42,887 nt of DNA from PWQG01 sp041685555. GTDB lineage: Bacteria; Pseudomonadota; Gammaproteobacteria; Pseudomonadales; Pseudohongiellaceae. Below are positions 16,299-23,851 of this stretch, one piece after another. Under the pieces are notes generated by a model. It searched no databases. It was not told the origin of the DNA and saw only the letters and a list, made by a program, of their open reading frames with translations. The number at the start of each line of letters is the position of its first letter. Positions within the stretch are counted from its first letter, which is position 1. The stretch covers positions 1-42,887 of the forward strand of contig JAWLFN010000004.1 in assembly GCA_041685555.1 (NCBI GenBank), read 5' to 3'. The position numbers were made by a program, and so were the translations under genes.

Positions 16299-17528
16299 AT
16301 GGCGTTTTATGTACAGAAATTCGGCGGAACCTCGGTGGGCTCAGTGGAGCGTATCGAGGCGGTAGCCGACCGCATTGTCCAGAGCCGTAATGCCGGCCAT
16401 GACCTGGTCATTGTGGTCTCCGCCATGAGTGGCGAGACCAATCGTCTGCTGGAGTTGGCGCATCACGTCCAGGAACAGCCCGATCCCCGTGAACTGGATG
16501 TGTTGTTATCCACCGGAGAACAGGTGACCATTGCGTTGTTGAGCATGGCACTGAAAAAGCGCGGTTGCGAAGCCCGTTCATTTACTGGTGCACAGGTCAG
16601 GATCCTGACCGACGGGTCGCATACTCGCGCGCGCATTCGGGAGATCGATCACGAGCGCATCCACGGTGAACTGGAGCAGGGCCGAGTGGTGGTTGTGGCC
16701 GGATTCCAGGGAGTGGATGACAAAGGCAACATCACCACGCTGGGGCGGGGAGGCTCCGATACATCGGCGGTGGCCCTGGCCGCCGCCCTGGAAGCGGATG
16801 AATGTCAGATCTTTACGGACGTAAAAGGAGTATATACTACTGATCCGAGGGTGGTTGATGATGCCCGCCTGTTACGAAGTATCACATTTGAAGAGATGCT
16901 GGAACTTGCCAGCCTGGGCGCCAAGGTACTACAAATACGCTCTGTGGAATTTGCCGGTAAATACAGAGTGCCATTGCGGGTGATGTCCAGCTTTGAAGAC
17001 GGCCCCGGCACCCTGATCACTCTGGAGGACGATAGAGACGTGGAAGCTCCGATCATTTCCGGCATTGCCTTCACCCGAGACGAGGCGAAGGTGACCGTGT
17101 CCGGTGTGCCCGACGTACCGGGTATTGCATGGCGTGTCATAGGTCCGGTGAGCGACGCCGGTATTGAAGTGGACGTCATTGTACAGAATGTCTCGGCCGA
17201 CGGGACCACGGACATCACCTTCACGGTAAAGCGACAGGACGCTGAAACAACTCGGCATATAGTCGGTCTACTCGTACAGGAGATCGACGCACGGGAAGTG
17301 TCAGTGGACACACGGATCGCCAAGGTTTCCCTGGTCGGCGTGGGTATGCGCAGTCACGCGGGTATCGCCAGTCGGATGTTCCGGACGCTGGCGGATGAGT
17401 CGATCAACATACAGGTCATCACCACGTCGGAGATCAAGATTTCCGTGGTCATCGAAGAGAAGTATCTCGAACTGGCGGTGCGCGCGCTACACGCCGCATT
17501 CGAGCTGGAGCAGGAGACGACGGTCTGA
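16299..17528 (+). CDS. lysC: Aspartate kinase (monofunctional, ACT-regulated)
   Basis: Phosphorylates aspartate, the first step towards lysine, threonine, methionine and isoleucine, and supplies the separately encoded Hom and ThrC. The 409-residue product starts with the kinase signature KFGGTSVG (7-14), continues with VVSAMSGETNRL and GRGGSDTSAVALAAAL, and ends with two ACT domains (from about 265 and 345; RDEAKVTVSGVPDVPGIAWRVI and VSLVGVGMRSHAGIASRMF). The length is that of the roughly 400-residue alpha/beta-type aspartokinases of pseudomonads and Gram-positives. A locally AT-richer stretch (about 16810-16960) stands out from the rest but the frame is intact. Confidence 0.97.
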   Translation: MAFYVQKFGGTSVGSVERIEAVADRIVQSRNAGHDLVIVVSAMSGETNRLLELAHHVQEQPDPRELDVLLSTGEQVTIALLSMALKKRGCEARSFTGAQVRILTDGSHTRARIREIDHERIHGELEQGRVVVVAGFQGVDDKGNITTLGRGGSDTSAVALAAALEADECQIFTDVKGVYTTDPRVVDDARLLRSITFEEMLELASLGAKVLQIRSVEFAGKYRVPLRVMSSFEDGPGTLITLEDDRDVEAPIISGIAFTRDEAKVTVSGVPDVPGIAWRVIGPVSDAGIEVDVIVQNVSADGTTDITFTVKRQDAETTRHIVGLLVQEIDAREVSVDTRIAKVSLVGVGMRSHAGIASRMFRTLADESINIQVITTSEIKISVVIEEKYLELAVRALHAAFELEQETTV

Positions 17529-17542
17529 TCCGGACTGCCGGG

Positions 17543-17571
17543 TTGCGACGTATCTTAAGGGAAAGTACAAG
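17543..17571 (+). promoter_or_regulatory. Weak candidate promoter for csrA
   Basis: TTGCGA (17543-17548) and TACAAG (17566-17571) are spaced by 17 bp in the 115-bp lysC-csrA gap, each matching four of six consensus positions. csrA may also be read through from lysC. Confidence 0.3.
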
Positions 17572-17643
17572 GACCTACGAGCCGGGGTACCGCGAAGGCG
17601 GACACAGGCCGGACAGATTGCAGGATTGTAAGGAGATGAAGAC

Positions 17644-17847
17644 ATGTTGATTCTGACCCGCCGTATTGGTGAGACACTGATGGTGGGCGATGACGTTACC
17701 GTTACCGTGCTGGGAGTGAAAGGCAACCAGGTGCGTATCGGCGTCAACGCCCCCAAGGACGTGGCAGTCCACCGCGAAGAGATCTACCAGCGTATCCAGC
17801 AGGAACGTGATGGAGACGAGGATCCTGATTCGCACGAGGATCAGTGA
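17644..17847 (+). CDS. csrA: Carbon storage regulator CsrA/RsmA
   Basis: A small homodimeric RNA-binding protein that binds GGA motifs in mRNA leaders and represses or stabilises translation of carbon storage, motility and virulence-type genes. The 67-residue product begins MLILTRRIGETLMVGDDVTVTVLGVKGNQVRIGVNAPKDVAVHREEIY, almost invariant in the family, including the RNA-contacting L4 and R44 equivalents. The tail is acidic (DGDEDPDSHEDQ). AAGGAG about 8 nt upstream sets the ATG. Its place between lysC and tRNA-Ser is conserved in pseudomonads. Confidence 0.98.
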   Translation: MLILTRRIGETLMVGDDVTVTVLGVKGNQVRIGVNAPKDVAVHREEIYQRIQQERDGDEDPDSHEDQ

Positions 17848-17855
17848 AATCCTTC

Positions 17856-17894
17856 GCCCTGACCCCTGTCATTTTCAAAGACTTGTGCTATCAT
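17856..17894 (+). promoter_or_regulatory. tRNA-Ser promoter with upstream GCCCTGACCCC module
   Basis: CTGTCA (17866-17871) and TATCAT (17889-17894) are spaced by 17 bp and end 13 bp before the tRNA. A GC-rich discriminator (GGCGCCCG) follows, as in stringently controlled promoters. The 11-mer GCCCTGACCCC (17856-17866) occurs again 34 bp before the -10 of the tRNA-Arg gene. Confidence 0.5.
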
Positions 17895-17907
17895 GGCGCC
17901 CGTTTTG

Positions 17908-17999
17908 GGAGAGGTGGCCGAGTGGCTGAAGGCGCGCCCCTGCTAAGGGTGTATAGGCGTTAAAACCTATCGAGGGTTCGAATCCCTCCCTCTCCGCCA
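17908..17999 (+). tRNA. serV: tRNA-Ser (anticodon GCT)
   Basis: A 92-nt cloverleaf with acceptor GGAGAGG/CCTCTCC, discriminator G and encoded CCA (17997-17999). The anticodon loop CTGCTAA gives anticodon GCT, which reads AGC and AGU serine codons. The T-arm is GAGGGTTCGAATCCCTC. The long variable arm (around TATAGGCG..CCTATC) is that of a class II serine tRNA. It lies 60 bp after csrA, as in E. coli and pseudomonads. Confidence 0.97.
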
Positions 18000-18004
18000 C
18001 ATAT

Positions 18005-18043
18005 AAAAAGGGGGACAGTCCCGATTTTACGAGACCGTCCCCC
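18005..18043. repeat. REP-like palindromic element with GGGACAGTCCC core, forming a long hairpin
   Basis: An A-run (18005-18009), the core GGGACAGTCCC (18012-18022) and a T-run (18025-18028) form an imperfect palindrome also seen twice at 32616-32666. A larger hairpin also forms here: GGGGGAC (18010-18016) pairs with GTCCCCC (18037-18043), with GTC/GAC and CG/CG inside. It lies between converging tRNA-Ser and the receptor gene and could act as a bidirectional terminator, though no long T-run follows. Confidence 0.65.
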
Positions 18044-18071
18044 GATCCGTTTCAATCACTGTGCGCCAGAA

Positions 18072-20969
18072 TCAGAATCCCGGCATCCATTCCACCGAAG
18101 CCCAGAACTGTCGTCCCCACGGCGTTGACAGTCGCGATTCAAAACCACCCGAGATCGGTAGCTGCTGTGGACGCTCATTCCAGATATTGTTGATACCAAA
18201 ACTGAGTGTGAACTCACTGTTCAGGTAGTCATCCAGAATGATGGCATAGCGCGCATCCATGCGGGCCTCGCCATCAATGGTGTCGGGCGCGACCCAGCCA
18301 TCACCGTATCGGTCAATCGGTACGGCATCAAACTCGATTTCATCCCAGTAGTTCATCGCTACTGACGCGCTCTGGTTGTCGCGGAACCAGTTCATGCGCA
18401 GATTGAGCTTGTACTGCGGCAGCGGCGGAGCAATACCTGTATCTGCGTTCTGCATGCCCAGCGCTTCCTGTCGGCCACCGAACAGCCCCTGATACTCATA
18501 GGCTGTGTAGTAGGTGCCCTGCAGCGTGGTCGTGAACGTGCCCCAGTTGTTGGTGTTCAGCCGGTACTGTGTCTTCAGGTCAAACAGGTCAACCCACACC
18601 GAGGAGATGTTGGTGTCCTGTCGGAAAACGAACTGGACTCTGCCATCATCATCCCTCACTACTGGCGCAGTGGGGTTCTGGGAATACTGTCGCAGCCAGG
18701 CATTGGCCTGCTCTCGCGTGGCCGAACCGGGGGTCGGGTCGTAGTTGGCTTCCGTGATTCCGGTGTCTGCCGTGAATTGCTGGAACTGAAACGCCACGGT
18801 ATCCTCTTCGGTCAGCGAGCGGATCCGGTCGGTGTACTCGATTTCCTGGTAGTCCAGGGAAACGCTGAGACCGTCCAGTTGGCCACCCGGCTCCCAGGTG
18901 AAGCCGACATTGCGGATCTCGGAGGTTTCAGGATCCAGATTCGGGTTGCCGGAGCTGCACTGCGCGCCGCCAGTAAGCTGCTGTCCGGTGAACGGGTCCT
19001 GACCATCAAAGATCTCGCCGCAGTTCTCACCCGGAATGAAGGGACGAGCCTGTGTCGGTGTCGGAGCCAGGAAGCTTTCTCCCCACGACCCGCGAACCGC
19101 GATTTCCGGCGTCGCTTCCCAGCGAAGCGCGATTTTCGGGGTGGTGGTTTCCAGGCCAAAGTCCTTGAAGCGCTCGTGACGTACGGCCAGCTGCGCGTCC
19201 AGTGTCTCCAGGATCGGCACCTGAAACTCGGCGAACAGTGCTCGGGCTTCGGAGAAAAATTGCTCGTCCTTGGGCAAAGGGGCGCCCACAACCGTGTTGT
19301 AGTCCCAGCCTGCCGAGTCGAACGGGTTGGCAAAATTGTTTTCCTCGACATCACGCCACTGGAAGCCCATGGCCATCTGGACCGTGCCCATCGGCAGCTG
19401 GACCACGTCGCCGGTGGCCACTGTTTCGAAAATGTCCAGATAATCACGACCCGTGGTCATATTCTGATCCAGGTCGAAAATCCAGTTGGTCAGTTCCTCA
19501 CTGTTGCCCAGTTCGGGCCGGTGACTGGGTGCGCGCGGGTCAGAACTGCCGAAAGGATTCCAGTATTCATCGCCATCTGGACCACCGCGTCCTTCCAGAG
19601 CCAGTTGTAGTTTGCCCAGGTGTACCGAGTGTGAATCCACCGTGGTTTTCAGTTCCTGTTTGGAGTAATAGGTATACCCAGTCCACGTGTCACTGATGTC
19701 ATACTCTGCGCCGACCCGAAGGCGGTTGATGCCGGTTTCGGCGTCATATTTCCGGGCGCCGTCCCCGGAGTCGAGGTGTCCGGGCAGATGGGTGTAGGAA
19801 TGTGCGACCGGACGCCAGGTGAAGGGGGAGACATCGACGCCCCAGGGGTTGGCCGGGTGATCGTCTCTGACGATCAGGACAGCACGGTTGTTGGCGTTCA
19901 CCGCGGTGGTCGAGGTGGTCCGTAGTTCAGAAACACGGTAGGCGTTGTTCAGGGTGGCATTGAAGCGCAACCAGTCCGTCGCTTCCCAGGTCAGTGTGTT
20001 GTAGAGGTTGTAGTCGGTGCTCTCGGCGGAATAGGCGAACATGCTGGTATATTCAAACCGGCAGAAACTGCCCACCGGCACGCCGGACGGCGTGGGCATC
20101 TTGCCCTGACCGTGATCGGGATAGCCTTCATTGAATGTGCCACAGGCCGGGTCACGCAGCAGCGGACCACCCAGGGTGCCGCCGTGCGGCGCATACAGGT
20201 TGATATTCGGATCGGCGCCGAAATTCTGTCGGAACACGCCAGGATTGCCGGACACAGAGGAACCATCGTCCATCATCCATTCGCGCTGGCGCTCGTATTG
20301 CATGAGCGGCGTCTTGGTGCGTGCCTCGGCCGCGCCCACATAGTGAATGCCGTTGTCGAAGGCCTTGCCCCAGAGAGCTGACGCATTCATGTCTTCCATG
20401 GCTCCATCCTGTGTGCGCTGGTAGAAGCTGCGCGCCCGGAAGCCTTCAAAGTCCTTGTTGGGGATGATGTTGACCACGCCGGCCACCGCGTCGGATCCGT
20501 ACAATGCCGAGCCGCCGTCGAGTACAAGCTCGAGTCGGTCAATGGCGATTTCGGGAACCGAGGTGGAGACCGAGGATGAAATGGTGCGCGTGCCGTCGAC
20601 CAGTGTCAGCGTCGAGTTCTCACCAAGACCGCGCAGGTTGAAGCTCGCTCCCACCGAGTTCTGGGCACCGTCCTGGCTGGACAGTACGTTGGATACCACG
20701 TCGGTATTCTGTGTATAGGTCATGTCCCGGATGTAGTTGGACATGCTGGGTGAGCCGGATTCAAACAGATCGGCCTGACTGACCGTGTCGACGGGTGAAT
20801 TCTGTGCAAAAGCACTGTTTCGGATAAATGAGCCTGTGACGACGACTTCCTCTATCTCCTCGGTTTCGTCCTGGGCCTGTGCGGCCAGTGGGAGGGCGAT
20901 GGAAGTGGCCAGGCAGGCATTAAGGTGGATCAGGTAGCGCAGCTTGCCGCGTCCGGATAAACGTAGCAT
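18072..20969 (-). CDS. TonB-dependent outer-membrane receptor, substrate unknown
   Basis: A 965-residue outer-membrane receptor that would import a ligand using TonB energy. A signal peptide (LNACLATSIALPLAAQAQ) is followed by a TonB-box-like EEVVVTGSFIRN, a plug domain with NLRGLGENSTLTLVDGTR and DGGSALYGSDAVAGVVNIIP, and a 22-strand-type barrel ending in phenylalanine. The ending KLNLRMNW..FGINNIWNERPQ..WGRQFWASVEWMPGF is typical. The RGLG..TLVDG plug places it in the large receptor class of xanthomonads and caulobacters that take up carbohydrates, peptides or other organic ligands rather than clear siderophore receptors. AAGGAG 9 nt upstream supports the start. It diverges from the DUF6351-like gene across 465 bp. 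Confidence 0.93.
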   Translation of the reverse strand: MLRLSGRGKLRYLIHLNACLATSIALPLAAQAQDETEEIEEVVVTGSFIRNSAFAQNSPVDTVSQADLFESGSPSMSNYIRDMTYTQNTDVVSNVLSSQDGAQNSVGASFNLRGLGENSTLTLVDGTRTISSSVSTSVPEIAIDRLELVLDGGSALYGSDAVAGVVNIIPNKDFEGFRARSFYQRTQDGAMEDMNASALWGKAFDNGIHYVGAAEARTKTPLMQYERQREWMMDDGSSVSGNPGVFRQNFGADPNINLYAPHGGTLGGPLLRDPACGTFNEGYPDHGQGKMPTPSGVPVGSFCRFEYTSMFAYSAESTDYNLYNTLTWEATDWLRFNATLNNAYRVSELRTTSTTAVNANNRAVLIVRDDHPANPWGVDVSPFTWRPVAHSYTHLPGHLDSGDGARKYDAETGINRLRVGAEYDISDTWTGYTYYSKQELKTTVDSHSVHLGKLQLALEGRGGPDGDEYWNPFGSSDPRAPSHRPELGNSEELTNWIFDLDQNMTTGRDYLDIFETVATGDVVQLPMGTVQMAMGFQWRDVEENNFANPFDSAGWDYNTVVGAPLPKDEQFFSEARALFAEFQVPILETLDAQLAVRHERFKDFGLETTTPKIALRWEATPEIAVRGSWGESFLAPTPTQARPFIPGENCGEIFDGQDPFTGQQLTGGAQCSSGNPNLDPETSEIRNVGFTWEPGGQLDGLSVSLDYQEIEYTDRIRSLTEEDTVAFQFQQFTADTGITEANYDPTPGSATREQANAWLRQYSQNPTAPVVRDDDGRVQFVFRQDTNISSVWVDLFDLKTQYRLNTNNWGTFTTTLQGTYYTAYEYQGLFGGRQEALGMQNADTGIAPPLPQYKLNLRMNWFRDNQSASVAMNYWDEIEFDAVPIDRYGDGWVAPDTIDGEARMDARYAIILDDYLNSEFTLSFGINNIWNERPQQLPISGGFESRLSTPWGRQFWASVEWMPGF

Positions 20970-21016
20970 GGATCTCTCCTTGTTCAGGTGTTACCAGTTT
21001 TCTGATTCTTGTTATT

Positions 21017-21042
21017 GCATCGGTACTGCATCGAACCGATGC
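21017..21042. promoter_or_regulatory. 8-bp inverted repeat, possible operator or leader hairpin of the receptor gene
   Basis: GCATCGGT (21017-21024) and ACCGATGC (21035-21042) are exact inverted repeats with a 10-bp spacer, 48 bp upstream of the receptor start codon. Depending on the transcription start it would be a protein-binding dyad or an mRNA hairpin. Confidence 0.45.
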
Positions 21043-21109
21043 TTCCGATGTACTGGTACTGCCTGCAACCCATGAACGAATGTCAGTGCAGGGATTGCTC
21101 CAATAACCG

Positions 21110-21129
21110 CGTGTCACAGGTATGACACG
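21110..21129. promoter_or_regulatory. 7-bp inverted repeat, possible transcription factor operator
   Basis: CGTGTCA (21110-21116) and TGACACG (21123-21129) are exact inverted repeats with a 6-bp spacer, placed next to the AT-rich stretch and the -10-like TATAAA. The size and symmetry fit a dimeric helix-turn-helix regulator. Confidence 0.45.
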
Positions 21130-21181
21130 TTCATTAACTGTAGATCGATATAAAACGTAAATGCAAACAAAGTTACAGAGC

Positions 21182-21189
21182 GAACGTTC
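21182..21189. promoter_or_regulatory. GAACGTTC palindrome with related half-sites
   Basis: An 8-bp perfect palindrome within GCGAACGTTCAC. Related ACGTTCA sequences occur at 21127-21133 (followed by TTAAC) and at 21184-21190 (followed by CTTAG), and TGAACGAATG at 21072-21081 resembles the opposite orientation. Possibly half-sites for one regulator. Confidence 0.25.
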
Positions 21190-21434
21190 ACTTAGAGCGT
21201 CCACAGGCGCCGTGGCGGCAGGTTTTCGGGAGATTCCGGGAAGCGCTGGTGCGCTGCGATGACTTGCAATGGCAGCGCGTCGCAATCGAATATGAAGTGA
21301 CAACAGCATGTCAACAGGGTGGGTCAGCCTCGCTGAAGCTGCATTCCAATTCTGAATGTGTTCATGATATGGTGCAGTCAGGGGCCGCAGGGTGCCCGAC
21401 ACAATAATAACGTGCCCATACAAGGAACCACGTC

Positions 21435-23726
21435 ATGACACCAGGAATTCTCAGGCTGTTGATGCTCGTCTCGCTGTTGCTGCTGTTGTCCTGTCAGCCA
21501 CCAGTGCAGGCCGAACTTCGGGTACTGTCCAGTGATCCCGGACGGGTCACCGGGGATACCGTGCTGCTGGGCGTGCCGGTGGTCACAGGAATGGACCTGG
21601 CATCGCTGGAATTCAGGGTGAATGACCGCCCCGTGGAACCACTGCGCCTGCGCAGCGGGCGTGACGGTCCGGAGGTGCTGTTGGGCGGCCTCGATGCAGG
21701 TTCCAGTCAGATTACCGTGAGTGACGGGGACGGTACCATCCTCGACAGTGTCGACGTGGTCAGCCACCCGCTGTCAGGTCCGGTATTTTCAGGGCCACGG
21801 CAATATCCTTTCGTCTGTACCTCGGAATTGCAGTGGAACCGATCGCCCCGTGTCGATCACGAAGAAGAGTGGGGATTCCCGGTTCGGGACGATCAGGGAG
21901 AGCTGCGGGGCTACAGCAAGGACTGCGGCGTCGAGCCATTCGTCGAGTATCACTATATGACGCTGGATGGGGAATATCGTCCCATGCCGGCGGATGGATC
22001 CCGGCCCGATGACCTGGCCAAAACGGAACTTACCGACGGACGTGTTGTGGATTTCATCATCCGTTGGGAACGGGGCACACTGAACCGCTTCCTCTACAGC
22101 TTTGCCACCCTGGCCGTACCGGGCGAGTCGCCCCGGGAACCGGGTGGAGAACTGTGGAATGGCAGGCTGTTGTTCCAGTTCCAGGGCGGTGTCGGCATCG
22201 GTCATTCGCAGGGGCGGATGGACAATGCCCGTGCCCGACACGCTGAAGCGCTGGGGCGGGGCTACGCCGTGATCTACTCCACCGGCACGCGCACGGGTGA
22301 ACACTATAATCTCGAGGTGGGCGGCGAGACGGCGTTGATGGTGAAGGAGCACTTCATCAAGCGTTTCGGCCAGCCCCTGTATACCGTGGCCGTCGGTGGC
22401 TCGGGCGGAGCCATCCAGCAATATGTCTATGCCCGGAATCATCCGCAACTACTGGATGGCGGCGTACCCCAATACGCCTATCCCGACATGGTGACCCAGA
22501 CCATACATGTCGGTGACTGTGAGCTGCTGGAGCATTACATGGACGTCACCGACCGCGACAACCCACGCTGGCGGGAAACCGGAAACCGCAGCCTGCTGGT
22601 AGGATTGAATGCCACCGACGCGGTGCCCGATCCATTGGCCGATGCCAAGCGTCAGCTCGGCTATGCCAGCGCCCCGGGTTCCACCGAATGCCTGCCCGGG
22701 TGGCGCGGCCTGACTCCGTTGAGCATGAATCCCCATTACGGCCAGGTGCCGGAACAGGAGAAGATGCAACCACCACGGCTGATGGAAGAGGTGGAGTGGA
22801 CCCACTATGATGATCTGCGCAATATCTACGGCCTGGATGACCGGGGCCGGCCACGGGTGCCCTGGGACAATGTCGGGGTGCAGTACGGGCTGGAGTCCGT
22901 GCGCGACGGTGCCATTACCCCGGAGGAGTTTCTCGATGTCAATGCCATGGTGGGGGGCTGGAAGCATCCTTCGGAGATGGTGCAGGAAGGCTTTCCCTTT
23001 CTGGGTGAGTTGACGCCGGAGAATTTCGATCCCTGGAGCCGTCGCAACATGAATCTGTCACCGGATGGCGAGACCCCGGCCCCGCGTACCGCGGGGGACG
23101 TCGAGGCAATACGCAACCTGCATGAACATGGCATGGTGTTCGATGGTGAACTGACCATGCCGGTGATTGACTGGCGGCACTACCTGGAGCACCAGCTGGA
23201 CATGCACAACACGCATCAGTCCTTTGCCATCCGCCAACGCATTCGCGAGCGGATGGGCCACAGTGACCACCACGTGGTCTGGTTCACCGACGCCCGGCCG
23301 GAACCGGCGCACGATCAGACCATGGAGGCGCTGGAGGTAATGCACGACTGGCTGATGAACCTCCGTGACAACCCGGGCGCCGGGTTGGCCGCGACCCGGC
23401 CGGAGGCCGCCACGGATGCCTGCTTCGACACGGATGGCAGTGAGCTGGCCCGGGGAGAGGAGGTCTGGGACGGGATCCTGGACGAAGGGCCGCCGGGTGC
23501 CTGTACGTCCCGGTTCCCGACGTACTCGACGTCCCGCATCGAGGCGGGTGCGCCGATTACCGGTGACGTGTTCAAATGCGCGCTGAAGCCAGTGGAGCAG
23601 GCGTTGCAGGATGGCACTTACGGTGACTGGCAGCCGGATGCCGCCCAGCGCCAGCGTCTACAGGAGATTTTTCCGCAGGGTGTGTGCGATCATTCCCGCC
23701 CTGGTCCGGGTCATCCCGAACACTGA
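21435..23726 (+). CDS. DUF6351-like exported protein with alpha/beta-hydrolase serine motif, predicted lipoprotein
   Basis: I recognise the family as DUF6351, which has no assigned function that I know. The 763-residue product starts with a hydrophobic segment ending in a lipobox, L17-L18-S19-C20, with Q at +2, predicting an outer-membrane lipoprotein. Signal peptidase I cleavage after VQA is an alternative. An N-terminal beta-rich region (about 28-115) precedes the segment SGPRQYPFVC. The nucleophile-elbow-like VAVGGSGGAIQQY places a serine at 323. Further on, FTDARPEPAHDQT holds D619 and H626 as candidate triad residues. At least eight cysteines after the lipobox suggest disulfides in an extracytoplasmic fold. 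Function is inferred as an ester- or polymer-cleaving hydrolase feeding the divergent receptor. Confidence 0.82.
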   Translation: MTPGILRLLMLVSLLLLLSCQPPVQAELRVLSSDPGRVTGDTVLLGVPVVTGMDLASLEFRVNDRPVEPLRLRSGRDGPEVLLGGLDAGSSQITVSDGDGTILDSVDVVSHPLSGPVFSGPRQYPFVCTSELQWNRSPRVDHEEEWGFPVRDDQGELRGYSKDCGVEPFVEYHYMTLDGEYRPMPADGSRPDDLAKTELTDGRVVDFIIRWERGTLNRFLYSFATLAVPGESPREPGGELWNGRLLFQFQGGVGIGHSQGRMDNARARHAEALGRGYAVIYSTGTRTGEHYNLEVGGETALMVKEHFIKRFGQPLYTVAVGGSGGAIQQYVYARNHPQLLDGGVPQYAYPDMVTQTIHVGDCELLEHYMDVTDRDNPRWRETGNRSLLVGLNATDAVPDPLADAKRQLGYASAPGSTECLPGWRGLTPLSMNPHYGQVPEQEKMQPPRLMEEVEWTHYDDLRNIYGLDDRGRPRVPWDNVGVQYGLESVRDGAITPEEFLDVNAMVGGWKHPSEMVQEGFPFLGELTPENFDPWSRRNMNLSPDGETPAPRTAGDVEAIRNLHEHGMVFDGELTMPVIDWRHYLEHQLDMHNTHQSFAIRQRIRERMGHSDHHVVWFTDARPEPAHDQTMEALEVMHDWLMNLRDNPGAGLAATRPEAATDACFDTDGSELARGEEVWDGILDEGPPGACTSRFPTYSTSRIEAGAPITGDVFKCALKPVEQALQDGTYGDWQPDAAQRQRLQEIFPQGVCDHSRPGPGHPEH

Positions 23727-23736
23727 AGGCGGTGCT

Positions 23737-23780
23737 GCGACACAGGCTGTCGCTCCGGTGCTGGAGACTGCGGGGCAGTC
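23737..23780 (+). other. Two small hairpins between the DUF6351-like gene and recC
   Basis: GCGACA/TGTCGC (23737-23753, 5-nt loop) and GACTGC/GCAGTC (23766-23780, 3-nt loop) follow the stop of the DUF6351-like gene. Neither has a T-run. They may terminate weakly or protect the mRNA end. TAGACT at 23785-23790 directly after them is a possible -10 for recC (poor -35 TGGAGA 17 bp upstream). Confidence 0.4.
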
Positions 23781-23851
23781 GCGCTAGACTTTGCACGATT
23801 CACCGCACTCATTCGTGAAAAGGAGATTCCGGGAGCCGATCCTGTTTCATC

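Larger units (their letters stand above)
20970..21434. promoter_or_regulatory. Divergent intergenic region between receptor and DUF6351-like gene
   Basis: This is the longest gene-free stretch of the window and I see no coding sequence in it. It must carry the promoters of both flanking genes. It is AT-richer around 21130-21180 and contains three dyads listed separately. A -10-like TATAAA lies at 21149-21154, and AAGGAA at 21422-21427 is the ribosome binding site of the rightward gene. No confident -35/-10 pair could be assigned on either strand. Confidence 0.6.

Noticed and set aside
16815..16860. Internal start of an aspartokinase beta subunit after the AAAAGGAG within lysC
   Set aside because: A good ribosome-binding-like sequence exists, but no start codon follows at proper spacing in frame, and the known beta-type starts lie much further downstream.
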